From NCBI GenBank assembly GCA_009840285.1, contig VXOF01000082.1, positions 1 to 33,890 on the forward strand: a stretch of 33,890 nucleotides of DNA. The letters run 5' to 3'. The first letter of the stretch is position 1; every line of letters starts with the position of its first letter. The stretch is from Nitrospira sp. SB0662_bin_26 (GTDB taxonomy: Bacteria; Nitrospirota; Nitrospiria; Nitrospirales; UBA8639). Positions 1-7,433 of this stretch are shown piece by piece. A model generated the notes under the pieces. The model saw nothing but the letters and a program-made list of their open reading frames with translations. It ran no database searches and was not told the DNA's origin. A program made the position numbers and the translations under genes.

Positions 1-335
1 GGAAGATGGTCATTCCCATTTTTACACGATGGACATTTTACCGCAGGTACCAGAAAAAACCCTTGTTCTCGAAATTGCGAAAGGGTTGAAACCCTCTGTC
101 CGGCTTTTTGGAGAGCCTCAAATAGTCCCCTTCTCAAACCATCAGGTTGGGTGTCATCCCAAAAATATGATCCTCCCCACGGTGGAGCGACGGAAATAAA
201 CAGGAGGCGAGTTGGTTGCGGGGGAGGGAATGATGGATGCCGCTTTTTCTTTGGCACCACCAAATACCGGACTTTATCATTTTCGCAACGCCGACACTCT
301 TCAATTTGATTTTGGGCGGTTTCCCAACAATTCAT
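1..335 (-). CDS. Uracil-DNA-glycosylase-family-like Fe-S protein (partial, C-terminus outside window)
   Basis: An open minus-strand frame runs from an ATG at 335 off the left edge without a stop, giving 111 residues. A GGGAG Shine-Dalgarno site lies 7-8 nt upstream, and the start overlaps the end of the HEPN gene by 35 nt, so the two are probably translationally coupled. Visible: a CxxC pair (Cys14, Cys17), then 'RYLVVP', a hydrophobic strand ending in 'SVAPPWGG' (about 44-55), 'LRRGLFEALQKAG' (67-79), and 'VKCPSC' (99-104). Fe-S uracil-DNA glycosylases (families 4/5) have an N-terminal CxxC, a GEAPG-type loop and a 'VKCRPP' segment carrying the third cluster cysteine; the order and spacing here resemble that plan. 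The GEAPG motif is not intact (VAPPW), so glycosylase activity is uncertain. The remaining cluster cysteine and the catalytic C-terminal motif would lie beyond the edge. Confidence 0.55.
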   Translation of the reverse strand, partial: MNCWETAQNQIEECRRCENDKVRYLVVPKKKRHPSFPPPQPTRLLFISVAPPWGGSYFWDDTQPDGLRRGLFEALQKAGQRVSTLSQFREQGFFLVPAVKCPSCKNGNDHL

Positions 336-1035
336 GGGGTTCTCCCTCGGTATATTCGTGAGGATGTTCAGGATGGCCCCATCTTGGATAAGGAGCCTTT
401 GGCCATTTTTCAGATGGGTCCTCAAAGCGGGTCAAAAGGTCAAAGAAGGCAGGAACCATTTTTTCGATCACCGCCAGACCTCTTTCAAGAGAAGGGTGTC
501 CTCTGGATTTATCATCCCCTCTTGCCGATCCATGCACAATTTGATTTCGCAAGACGAGTAAACGGCCGCATGGAATGTGGAAAACCTTGTCAAAATCTAA
601 GCAATTCGTGCGCATCTGTTCATGGGTTTTTCCCCAATCACTTGCACATTGGCTCGTCACCGAACGAGGGCTCTCTTGACCCACCCAATATTCTTTGATC
701 AAAAAAGAATCTTTGATTAAGTCTTCCAAAGATCCCCTCATTTTATGAATATGCTGATAAAGTAGACCCCTCTCTTTTTCTCCACAAATTGTTATTACCC
801 CTTTCAATTTCTCGAGAAGCTTCCTTATCTGCTTCATTTGGTCTGGAGGGGGGTCTTCCTGATTCAGGGGTTCCAGCCCATATATGGCATTGAACGCAAT
901 CCAGTAAAAAATGAATCGAGCGTGTGCAGAATTTTTATGAGATTGAGCCAAGTCAATCCATGACCAAGCTCTCTCAAGGCGTATTCTTAAATTGTCATCG
1001 CGTATTCTGCTTAAATTAACATCGTGTGGGATCAT
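301..1035 (-). CDS. HEPN-domain protein (putative RNase-like)
   Basis: A 244-residue protein when started at the ATG at 1035, which has AGGAG 8 nt upstream. An upstream in-frame ATG at 1077 has no such site, and the longer frame reads through a REP-like palindrome, so it was not chosen. The helical segment 'ARFIFYWIAFNAIYG' (39-53) and the later 'RNQIVH' (Arg163-His168) are typical of HEPN domains, where the R-x4-6-H motif forms the metal-independent RNase site of toxins and defence effectors, or a nucleotide-binding site in non-catalytic members. The tail (205-244) is rich in Pro, His and Glu and looks disordered. The gene overlaps the downstream UDG-like gene by 35 nt. The exact HEPN subfamily and target are not recognised. 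Confidence 0.6.
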   Translation of the reverse strand: MIPHDVNLSRIRDDNLRIRLERAWSWIDLAQSHKNSAHARFIFYWIAFNAIYGLEPLNQEDPPPDQMKQIRKLLEKLKGVITICGEKERGLLYQHIHKMRGSLEDLIKDSFLIKEYWVGQESPRSVTSQCASDWGKTHEQMRTNCLDFDKVFHIPCGRLLVLRNQIVHGSARGDDKSRGHPSLERGLAVIEKMVPAFFDLLTRFEDPSEKWPKAPYPRWGHPEHPHEYTEGEPHELLGNRPKSN

Positions 1036-1154
1036 ATTTGGCTCTCCTATCTGAAGCTCTATACAGAGTGACTCCATAATGCCGCATACTCGTCGTCCTA
1101 CCGAAGTGGGTTTTTTGTCAGTGCATACGTGCAGGAGAATAGACTTTTGACTGA

Positions 1155-1175
1155 ATACCGGGTCAAGCCCGGTAT
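1155..1175. repeat. REP-like palindrome
   Basis: A perfect 8-bp inverted repeat, ATACCGGG / CCCGGTAT, flanks a 5-nt loop (TCAAG), between the HEPN gene and yfeX. The sequence is of the kind dispersed in many copies as extragenic palindromes in bacterial genomes. There is no T-run on either side, so it is not an obvious intrinsic terminator. Only one copy was seen in this window. Confidence 0.5.
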
Positions 1176-1223
1176 GACGACGTGCCGTCATCGGGATAAA
1201 AATAGGCAATTTAGAGCCCGTAG

Positions 1224-1275
1224 GTCGGGTTAGCCCTTCGACTACGCTCAGGAGACAGGCGTAGCGTAAGCCGAC
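1224..1275. repeat. Second imperfect palindrome, REP-like
   Basis: The arms GTCGGGTTA (1224-1232) and TAAGCCGAC (1267-1275) match at 8 of 9 positions and enclose a segment containing CCTTCGACTACGCTCAGG. It lies directly downstream of the yfeX stop codon and 49 nt from the first palindrome, so the two may form a paired REP unit. It could also act as a structured 3' end for yfeX, though no T-run is present. Confidence 0.35.
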
Positions 1276-1278
1276 AGT

Positions 1279-2178
1279 TTAACTGCAGACTTGCATGAGG
1301 ACTTCCCGTGATGGCGCAAACCAGTACGAACTGGTAACCGGCTGGGAATAGCGGATGAGGTGGTCGGAATCCCCGTCGCCAGACACGCCGAACATGCGTT
1401 CCAGCAGAACCTGAAACCGGTACAGGTCACAGGAGAAGGCCAGGAAGTACAGGCCATGTTCTGCGACCGTTCCATAGGGAGCGCTCCGACGGACGATCTT
1501 CAAGGCCTTGCCGTTTTCCTTATAATCGGTCCGGCTCACGTGTGAAGTCGGGGGCATGGCGTCGCCTTCGAGTTCGATGCTGTCGGGCTTGGTGCGGCCC
1601 ACGACCCGTTCCTGTTCGGACTGGGAAAGGGAATTGAACGCGGGAAGGTTGTGCACCCATTGCTGGGACAACACAAAACTTCCTCCCGCTCCCGCCTGCC
1701 CTTCAGGAATCAGCGCGGCCTCACGAGCCTTGTCCTCTTTGGGATTCGCGGTCCCGTCAATGAATCCGATGAGATCGCGGGAATCCAAATACTGAAACCC
1801 GGCCAGGTCGAGTTTGAGCGTTCCGACCATTCGCATGAACGAATGAATGGCCAGCGCCACCTGCATATTCACGTCGCGGCGTCGGCTCTGAATCCAGAAC
1901 AGGAGATCCCGCTGTGTTGAAGGAACGGAACAGCCATCGACTCCTGCAAGAGAGGAAAAGGGCCGCAGCCCTTCAGGGTGCCACGCGGGGTTCACCCGAT
2001 CCCAGGCATCCTTGCCGAAGGCGATCACCGTCTCGGCAGTACTCTCTCCTTGGAAAGCCAATGCCGACGCGATCGCCCGTCGTACGTCATCCGTCGTAGC
2101 GTCAGGTTGAAGCTGATATTCGAGGTAATAAAAATGCGTGTTGCCTTCGGTAAAGATCCCTGCTTGTGGTGACGACAT
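1279..2178 (-). CDS. yfeX: Dye-decolorizing (Dyp-type) heme peroxidase, YfeX-like
   Basis: A 299-residue protein, the same length as E. coli YfeX and similar along its whole length. Dyp peroxidases bind heme b and use hydrogen peroxide to oxidise dyes, porphyrinogens and other substrates. Visible: the family GxxDG motif as GFIDG (138-142, Asp141 being the distal catalytic acid), the proximal heme ligand His213 in 'PPTSHVSRTD', the distal arginine Arg230 in 'IVRRSAPYG', and 'HGLYFLAF' at 241-248. There is no signal peptide, so it is cytoplasmic, or cargo of an encapsulin; no encapsulin gene or obvious C-terminal targeting tail is visible. The ATG start has GGAAGGA about 10 nt upstream. It is transcribed away from the tRNA and appears monocistronic. 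Confidence 0.93.
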   Translation of the reverse strand: MSSPQAGIFTEGNTHFYYLEYQLQPDATTDDVRRAIASALAFQGESTAETVIAFGKDAWDRVNPAWHPEGLRPFSSLAGVDGCSVPSTQRDLLFWIQSRRRDVNMQVALAIHSFMRMVGTLKLDLAGFQYLDSRDLIGFIDGTANPKEDKAREAALIPEGQAGAGGSFVLSQQWVHNLPAFNSLSQSEQERVVGRTKPDSIELEGDAMPPTSHVSRTDYKENGKALKIVRRSAPYGTVAEHGLYFLAFSCDLYRFQVLLERMFGVSGDGDSDHLIRYSQPVTSSYWFAPSREVLMQVCS

Positions 2179-2304
2179 GATGTTCGATTCCTTCCTCTCT
2201 CAGACCATCCAATATTCATTCTATCAGGTTTTATTCGGCACACGTCCCTCCGTGGCGTCCCGGGTTGACAGGTCATTGAAAATAGGTGAAAAGGACGGTC
2301 GGAC

Positions 2305-2380
2305 GCGCCCGTAGCTCAATGGATAGAGCATCAGACTTCGGATCTGAGTGTTGGGGGTTCGACTCCCTCCGGGCGCGCCA
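2305..2380 (+). tRNA. tRNA-Arg (anticodon TCG)
   Basis: A 76-nt cloverleaf with CCA encoded. The acceptor stem GCGCCCG pairs with CGGGCGC, the D-stem is GAGC-type with loop TCAATGGAT, and the anticodon stem TCAGA/TCTGA encloses loop CTTCGGA (anticodon TCG). The T-arm GGGGG-TTCGACT-CCCTC has one imperfect pair, and discriminator G precedes CCA. A consensus -35 box TTGACA sits at 2265-2270, but the -10 is poor. An accessory-type nuclease gene starts 41 nt downstream; no duplicated tRNA 3' end (att site) was seen elsewhere in the window. Confidence 0.95.
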
Positions 2381-2421
2381 CGTTTGTACTTAGCGGTCAT
2401 TGAACAGAAAGAGAACATAAC

Positions 2422-3303
2422 ATGATGAGCCAAAATTACCTTAAACCAGTGCGGTTATCTCTTGAGCGTCACCCACACCTCAACGAAAAGTGGGTTCAGG
2501 GCCTTATTGCAGATGATCCTTCCATTCTAGGCCTTGGAGACCTGGTGTTGAGGGACATAGAAAGAAGACAACCACGAGCAGGCCGCTTGGATCTTCTACT
2601 ACAGGACTCGGATTCGCAACGACGGTATGAGGTGGAAATTCAGCTTGGCGCAACGGATGAATCCCACATTATCCGCACCATTGAATATTGGGATATCGAA
2701 AAGAAGCGGTATCCGCAGTATGACCATTGTGCCGTCCTTGTGGCAGAAGACGTGACCAGCCGATTCTTGAACGTTCTTTCTCTTTTTAACGGCACCATGC
2801 CTTTCATCGCCATCCAAATGCAGGCCCTTCAGGTTGGCGAGAACGTGACGTTGGTTTTTACAAAAGTCATGGACGAATTTTCGCGTGGGCTCGTGGACGA
2901 GGACGAAGATGCAGATGCTGTACCGACTGATCGAGCATACTGGGAACAACGTGCGACAAAGAGAACCGTTGCTCTGGCTGATCAACTGCTTGATTTACTC
3001 CATAAATTCGATTCAACCCTTATCCTGAAATACAACAAGTTTTACATCGGACTCGCAAAAGATGGCCAAGCATTCAACTTTGTTTCATTCAAGCCTAAGA
3101 AAAACCATACCATTCTTGAGCTCGGGCTTCCTCAAACCGATGAGCTGGATAACAAGATAGATGACGCGGGTCTTGATACTCTAGAATACAATAAGAACTG
3201 GAGGCGTTATCGGCTTCGCCTAAAGGAAGAAGATATCAAGTCGAAATCGGAGATTCTTGAGGAGTTGTCAAAACTGGCCTATGAACGGCGAGTAGAGACG
3301 TAA
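2422..3303 (+). CDS. PD-(D/E)XK-like nuclease domain protein with C-terminal DUF5655-like domain
   Basis: A 293-residue protein whose function is not established. The N-terminal half reads like a NucS/DUF91-type PD-(D/E)XK fold: 'HLNEKWVQGLIADDPSILGLGDLVLRDIE' by position 19-47, then 'GRLDLLL' (Asp57) and 'YEVEIQLG' (Glu72-x-Gln74), that is D-x(14)-E-x-Q with glutamine where lysine is usual. Helix 'HIIRTIEYWDIEKKRYP' follows. An acidic linker (about 158-166) leads to a C-terminal part (about 184-275) with 'FYIGLAKDGQAFNFVSFKPKK' spacing and 'NWRRYRLRL', resembling DUF5655. It lies directly downstream of tRNA-Arg, a common integration position, and looks standalone. A DUF5655-like tail also occurs on the GmrSD-type protein 6 kb away. 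A role in DNA defence or repair is an inference. Confidence 0.6.
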   Translation: MMSQNYLKPVRLSLERHPHLNEKWVQGLIADDPSILGLGDLVLRDIERRQPRAGRLDLLLQDSDSQRRYEVEIQLGATDESHIIRTIEYWDIEKKRYPQYDHCAVLVAEDVTSRFLNVLSLFNGTMPFIAIQMQALQVGENVTLVFTKVMDEFSRGLVDEDEDADAVPTDRAYWEQRATKRTVALADQLLDLLHKFDSTLILKYNKFYIGLAKDGQAFNFVSFKPKKNHTILELGLPQTDELDNKIDDAGLDTLEYNKNWRRYRLRLKEEDIKSKSEILEELSKLAYERRVET

Positions 3304-3757
3304 AGCCGTGATTTCGAGTAGCGCGAGAGTCTTAGACCAATTTACTTGATCAAGCTCTTTATCCGCCGGAAGAGAGCTTTTACATCCAGTCTTATACCCC
3401 CGGTTTAATTTCCAATATTTCTTCTTGATTTTGCACAGACGCTTCGGCAGTGGTTGGGCTAGGCTGTGATGTGGTGCTCCCGTTGTAGGAGTTGACTCGA
3501 AGTGGATCATAGTTATCTACATGCTTATTGTATCAAGTGAAATAAAGGCCTGACGAACTGCTGTTTTGAACTAAATTGTTGTCTGAGCATTGTTGAAATG
3601 AAAGTCCTTTCCACTTCTGTTGTCAGTCTCGTTATCTTGGCTTCTGAAAGGGATTGCTGATAACACAAAAAGGGAAAAGGAAGATCCCTTCCCGAAATCA
3701 ATCTTATCACACGGTGCGCTGGGGGTTCTTAACCAGACAATTGAAAAAGGAGCATCA
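3304..3757. other. Intergenic region without a supported gene
   Basis: The stretch is 454 bases of lower GC than its surroundings. Short frames in it have no ribosome binding site or recognisable protein similarity. No tRNA, tRNA fragment, insertion sequence or clear terminator was seen. It presumably carries the pirin promoter, but no -35/-10 pair was convincing. Confidence 0.5.
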
Positions 3758-4558
3758 ATGGACCCGATAGAGAAATCTCCCGACATCACAATCTATCCTC
3801 CCGACGTTCAGGAGATTGGAGAATTTGATGGGGGAAGGATTACCGAAATCAAGCCTCTTGGGTTTCCCGGAGAAGGTCCCGAAGTTCCCCATACGGGTCC
3901 CCTGTTTTACTGGGCCTGGGCCACGGCCATGGGCTACGGGAAGATTGGCCTCCACCCTCATCAGGCCTTCGAAATCATGAGTTACGCCCTCAAAGGGGAA
4001 ATCGGCCATTACGATACCATGGGCAATCGCAGCCGGGTGAAAGCCGGAGGCGCGCAGGTCATGCAGACGGGGTCGGGCGTCTCACATGAAGAGGAAACGG
4101 TCAGCGATCATAATGAATTTTTTCAAATCTGGTTCGAGCCGGACCTGAAGAAAACCGTGCGCCAGACACCGACGTATGCGGAGTTTCGCCATGAAGATTT
4201 TCCCGTTGAGGTTCGTGACGGGGTGACCCTGAAACACGTCATCGGGAACGGCGCGCCGGTCTCGCTCGTGACGGAGGCGGCCATGCAGGACATTCTCATT
4301 CCATCGGGCCAGCGGTACCAGCGGGAACTTTCCGCGAACCGCACTTTGGCCATCGTGGTGGTCAATGGAGAAGGCACGCTGAGCGATGTCATCGGTTCAG
4401 AAAAACATGATCTCGCGGTGAAATATTTTGCGGTCGTCCACGCCGGGACGAACGGCTCGGTTGCGATCCACGCAGGGCAAGCCGGCCCGCTTCGTCTCGC
4501 GATGATCGAGGTCCCCGCAGAGGTGGATTACGCATTATATCGGGAACAACAAGGTTGA
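3758..4558 (+). CDS. Pirin-family cupin protein
   Basis: A 266-residue protein. The start at 3758 is chosen because AAAAAGGAG lies 5 nt upstream; an in-frame start at 3620 would add 46 residues with no site and no similarity to pirins. Pirins are double-cupin, metal-binding proteins; some (E. coli YhhW) have quercetin 2,3-dioxygenase activity in vitro, others regulate metabolism, and the natural substrate is usually unknown. The metal site is intact: His66 and His68 in 'HPHQAFEIMSYALKG', then His110 and Glu112 in 'GSGVSHEEE'. 'HYDTMGN' (84-90) and 'EFFQIWFEPD' (120-129) are also family features. It may be a single-gene unit: a weak hairpin follows, and the CDGSH gene has its own Shine-Dalgarno site. 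Confidence 0.9.
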   Translation: MDPIEKSPDITIYPPDVQEIGEFDGGRITEIKPLGFPGEGPEVPHTGPLFYWAWATAMGYGKIGLHPHQAFEIMSYALKGEIGHYDTMGNRSRVKAGGAQVMQTGSGVSHEEETVSDHNEFFQIWFEPDLKKTVRQTPTYAEFRHEDFPVEVRDGVTLKHVIGNGAPVSLVTEAAMQDILIPSGQRYQRELSANRTLAIVVVNGEGTLSDVIGSEKHDLAVKYFAVVHAGTNGSVAIHAGQAGPLRLAMIEVPAEVDYALYREQQG

Positions 4559-4609
4559 GAACTCTCGTATCCGGCTAAAGGATCCTCTCGGCGTCATACT
4601 ACTGATGTG

Positions 4610-4629
4610 GTCGAGCGACTCGACCTTTT
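4610..4629 (+). terminator. Possible weak intrinsic terminator after pirin
   Basis: A perfect 6-bp stem, GTCGAG / CTCGAC, with a CGA loop (4610-4624) is followed by CTTTTA. The T-run is short, so termination would be partial. It separates the pirin gene from the CDGSH gene. Confidence 0.35.
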
Positions 4630-4690
4630 ACAAAAAAATTCGAAGAAAGGCCGTTGACACAACCTGTTTCTCAACGAAAGGAGAATACCA

Positions 4691-4927
4691 ATGGCAGATC
4701 CAATCATTGCGCAACGCGCGCCCTATGTGATGGAGGTTGAACCCGGGAAATACTATTGGTGCCGGTGTGGCCGATCCAAGAATCAACCGTTCTGTGATGG
4801 CTCGCACGAGGGAACCGAGTTCACACCCATGGAGGTGGAAATAAACGAAACAAAACAGGTCGCGTTTTGCGGATGCAAGCGCACCGGCACCCCACCGTTT
4901 TGTGACGGCACCCACTCGACCCTCTGA
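4691..4927 (+). CDS. Tandem CDGSH iron-sulfur protein (CISD3-like)
   Basis: A 78-residue protein with two CDGSH cluster-binding motifs of form CxCx2(S/T)x3PxCDG(S/T)H: 'CRCGRSKNQPFCDGSH' (24-39) and 'CGCKRTGTPPFCDGTH' (60-75). Each should hold a redox-active, acid-labile [2Fe-2S] cluster through three cysteines and one histidine. The protein is soluble, without a signal peptide or membrane anchor. The two-motif monomer resembles mitochondrial CISD3 and many short bacterial homologues. The start is supported by GAAAGGAG upstream. A role in iron-sulfur or redox homeostasis is inferred from the family; its bacterial partners are not known. Confidence 0.93.
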   Translation: MADPIIAQRAPYVMEVEPGKYYWCRCGRSKNQPFCDGSHEGTEFTPMEVEINETKQVAFCGCKRTGTPPFCDGTHSTL

Positions 4928-5039
4928 TAGTGGTTTCATGCATAGAAGGCGTGCTCGCGGTGAGACTGTCAGGGCTGAAATTTTCATGCGCATTTGGAAC
5001 CGTGGATTTTCTGTGGCTTGAATCTCCCATCCCTCCGTA

Positions 5040-5067
5040 TTGACAAGGCAATCCCGTCTGCTATGAT
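5040..5067 (+). promoter_or_regulatory. Strong sigma70-type promoter of amt
   Basis: TTGACA (5040-5045, full consensus) and TATGAT (5062-5067, 5 of 6) are separated by 16 nt. Transcription would start near 5074, leaving a 5' leader of only about 23 nt that contains the AGGAGG Shine-Dalgarno site at 5085-5090. No sigma54 -24/-12 element was noticed in front of this gene. Confidence 0.7.
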
Positions 5068-5096
5068 GACGTGCCTCACGAAGAAGGAGGGAAACA

Positions 5097-6374
5097 CTGG
5101 ACTTCGTCCTCAACACCTTTTCGTTCTTGATTTGGGGCGCACTGGTCATGTGGATGTGTGCCGGCTTCACCATGCTGGAGTCCGGTTCCGTCCGCACGAA
5201 GAATGCGTCCGTCATCTGTCTCAAGAACATCGGCCTCTACGCGATCGCAGGGCTCGCCTACTTCGCCATCGGCTACAACCTGATGTACGTGGACGTCGGG
5301 TCTTGGATCGGCTCCTTCAAATTCCTCTACGGTCCTTCCGCTGAAGAAATCGCTCTGCTCAAGGGCGATGCCTCCATGGAAAAAGCGGTCGTCGAGAACG
5401 GCTACTCGGTCATGTCGGACTGGTTTTTCCAGATGGTGTTCGTGGCGACCACGGCCTCCATCGTCTCGGGAACGTTGGCCGAACGGGTCAAACTCTGGTC
5501 GTTTTTCCTGTTTACGTTGATCCTCACCGCGTTCATCTATCCAGTGGTCGGCTCATGGACGTGGGGTGGTGGCTGGCTCAATCAGATGGGATTCAAGGAT
5601 TTCGCCGGCTCCACCATTGTACATTCGACCGGCGGGTGGGCGGCGCTGGCCGGAGCGATCGTGGTGGGACCCAGGCTCAGGAAGTTCCGGCCTGATGGTA
5701 CGGTCAAGTCCACACCGCCCTCGAACGTGCCCGCGGTCACGCTGGGCGTGTTTATTCTCTGGCTGGGCTGGTTCGGGTTCAATGGAGGTTCGCAACTGGC
5801 ACTGGCAGGGGTCGGTGATGCCGTGGCCATCAGCATTATTCTCGTGAATACGAATCTGGCAGCAGCGGCGGGAGTGATGGCGGCGATTTCAGTATCCAAA
5901 CCCATTCTGGGCCGGTACGACCTGTTTGCCGGGCTGAACGGGGCGATTGCCGGGCTGGTGTCGATTACTGCGGGACCTGATATTGTCGAGCATCACTGGG
6001 CCATCGTGATCGGCGCCGCGGGCGGGGTGCTCTGTACGGCAGGTATCAGGCTCTTGGAAACCCTGAAGATTGACGACGTTGTCGGTGCTGTTCCGGCCCA
6101 TCTCTTGGCCGGGATGTGGGGCACGCTGGCCGTGTGTATTGCTGCTGGCGGGAACGTGGGAGTGCAACTCCTGGGGATCGTGGCGATCGGGGCATTTGTG
6201 TTCGGTGCGTCATGGATCCTGTGGTTGATCATCGACAAGACCATCAAGGCGCGGGTCTCTCCGCACGTGGAGGAACTCGGTCAGGACGTGGCGGAGTTGG
6301 GCATCGAGGCCTATCCCGAATTTCTGGTTATCCCGGATGCCGATGACGTCGCTGAACTCAAACAGAATCAGTAA
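5097..6374 (+). CDS. amt: Ammonium transporter (Amt family), apparent CTG start
   Basis: A 425-residue integral membrane protein of the Amt/MEP/Rh family, which conducts ammonium across the inner membrane. The conserved N-terminal helix ('DFVLNTFSF' onward) is only included when translation begins at CTG 5097. A perfect AGGAGG lies 6 nt upstream, TGA codons at 5064-5069 close the frame further up, and the only other upstream candidate, TTG 5127, has no such site and would remove part of helix 1. The twin pore histidines are present in 'STIVHSTGGWAALAGA' and 'PAHLLAGMWG', as are the Phe gate region 'DWFFQMVFVATTASIVSG' and 'GSWTWGGGW'. The C-terminal tail 'EELGQDVAELGIEAYPEF' is the cytosolic region that contacts PII proteins in AmtB. 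No glnK is adjacent. Confidence 0.93.
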   Translation: MDFVLNTFSFLIWGALVMWMCAGFTMLESGSVRTKNASVICLKNIGLYAIAGLAYFAIGYNLMYVDVGSWIGSFKFLYGPSAEEIALLKGDASMEKAVVENGYSVMSDWFFQMVFVATTASIVSGTLAERVKLWSFFLFTLILTAFIYPVVGSWTWGGGWLNQMGFKDFAGSTIVHSTGGWAALAGAIVVGPRLRKFRPDGTVKSTPPSNVPAVTLGVFILWLGWFGFNGGSQLALAGVGDAVAISIILVNTNLAAAAGVMAAISVSKPILGRYDLFAGLNGAIAGLVSITAGPDIVEHHWAIVIGAAGGVLCTAGIRLLETLKIDDVVGAVPAHLLAGMWGTLAVCIAAGGNVGVQLLGIVAIGAFVFGASWILWLIIDKTIKARVSPHVEELGQDVAELGIEAYPEFLVIPDADDVAELKQNQ

Positions 6375-6583
6375 GGACTTTCTGAAAGAAAATCATATCG
6401 CTCCATTCAGATAAGACAACACCAGAGACAAATCCCTCCTCTCCTCCTTACAAAATAGGACCCCCTTCTGCCCCGTCCATTGTGAGAAAAGCGGTTTTTC
6501 GGTATAACATCGAACGGACACCTCTTGAAGCGTTGCTTCGGGCTCCATTTTGCAAATCCGACTCCCTGGTGAAAGGAGCGACG

Positions 6584-7363
6584 ATGTTACACCGACTCGC
6601 AGCATGCATGCTGGTTCTGTTTATCCCCTCACTCTGTCTTGCCGAAATCCAATCCAAGGCGATCTCCTATCAACACGGCGACGTGCAACTCGAAGGGTTC
6701 CTGGCATGGGATGACGCCCGAACGGGCAAACGACCGGGTGTCCTGGTGGTGCACGAGTGGTGGGGCTTGAACGAGTATGCCCGCGATCGGGCCCGGCAAT
6801 TGGCGGCACTTGGGTACGCGGCCTTTGCCGTGGACATGTACGGGAAAGGTCAGGTCACGACCCATCCGGACCAGGCCGCAACCTGGATGAAGCAGGTCCA
6901 GGCGGACGTGAAGCAATGGCAAGCTCGAGCCCTCAAAGGTTTGGCCGTGTTGCAAAGCCGGGAGATGGTCGATCCGCAACGCCTTGCAGCGATCGGCTAT
7001 TGCTTCGGCGGGGCCACGGTGCTCCAGCTTGCCTATAGCGGGGCCGACGTGAAGGGCGTAGTGAGTTTTCACGGGGCATTGCCGATGCCTCCTGAAAACC
7101 AAAACGTCAAAGCGAAAATCCTCATTGCTCACGGTAACGCCGATCCGTTTCTCACCGAAGAGCACGTACGCAAATTCCGACAGGCTTTGGATGCCGTGAA
7201 CCTGGATTGGCAAATGGTGGTGTACGCCGGTGCCCGACACAGTTTCACCAATCCCGGTGCTGATGCCCACGGTATAGACGCCTTGAAGTACAATCGCCAA
7301 GCCGATATGCGATCCTGGAAACAGATGCGGCTCTTTTTTGAAGAACTGTTCCAGGGTTCCTGA
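6584..7363 (+). CDS. Exported dienelactone hydrolase family protein
   Basis: A 259-residue alpha/beta hydrolase. The ATG at 6584 is chosen because GAAAGGAG lies 5 nt upstream and it gives a clean signal peptide (residues 1-20, ending SLCLA); a GTG at 6482 would bury that signal. The catalytic triad of the family is complete: nucleophile Cys140 in 'GYCFGG', Asp187 in 'HGNADPFL', His219 in 'ARHSFTNP'. 'VVHEWWGLN' (55-63) supplies the oxyanion and substrate loop. Classical dienelactone hydrolases open the lactone ring in chlorocatechol degradation, but secreted members in organisms without that pathway have unknown substrates. No ring-cleavage genes are nearby, so a general periplasmic esterase or lactonase is more likely. 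It appears monocistronic. Confidence 0.88.
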   Translation: MLHRLAACMLVLFIPSLCLAEIQSKAISYQHGDVQLEGFLAWDDARTGKRPGVLVVHEWWGLNEYARDRARQLAALGYAAFAVDMYGKGQVTTHPDQAATWMKQVQADVKQWQARALKGLAVLQSREMVDPQRLAAIGYCFGGATVLQLAYSGADVKGVVSFHGALPMPPENQNVKAKILIAHGNADPFLTEEHVRKFRQALDAVNLDWQMVVYAGARHSFTNPGADAHGIDALKYNRQADMRSWKQMRLFFEELFQGS

Positions 7364-7433
7364 CCCGAGCCGCACCCGTCCCGGGCGACCGGCCTATTGT
7401 GACAAACCGGCTTAACCCGATCTGTCTCCTCCC

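Noticed and set aside
3268-3510. 80-residue minus-strand frame in the gap before pirin
   Set aside because: No Shine-Dalgarno site and no similarity; composition is not protein-like.
4628-5230. Minus-strand frame of 200 residues across the CDGSH and amt start regions
   Set aside because: It overlaps two real genes and the amt promoter; no ribosome binding site or family was seen.
6629-7375. Minus-strand frame of 248 residues opposite the dienelactone hydrolase
   Set aside because: It is a shadow of the real gene, which has a complete catalytic triad and a signal peptide.
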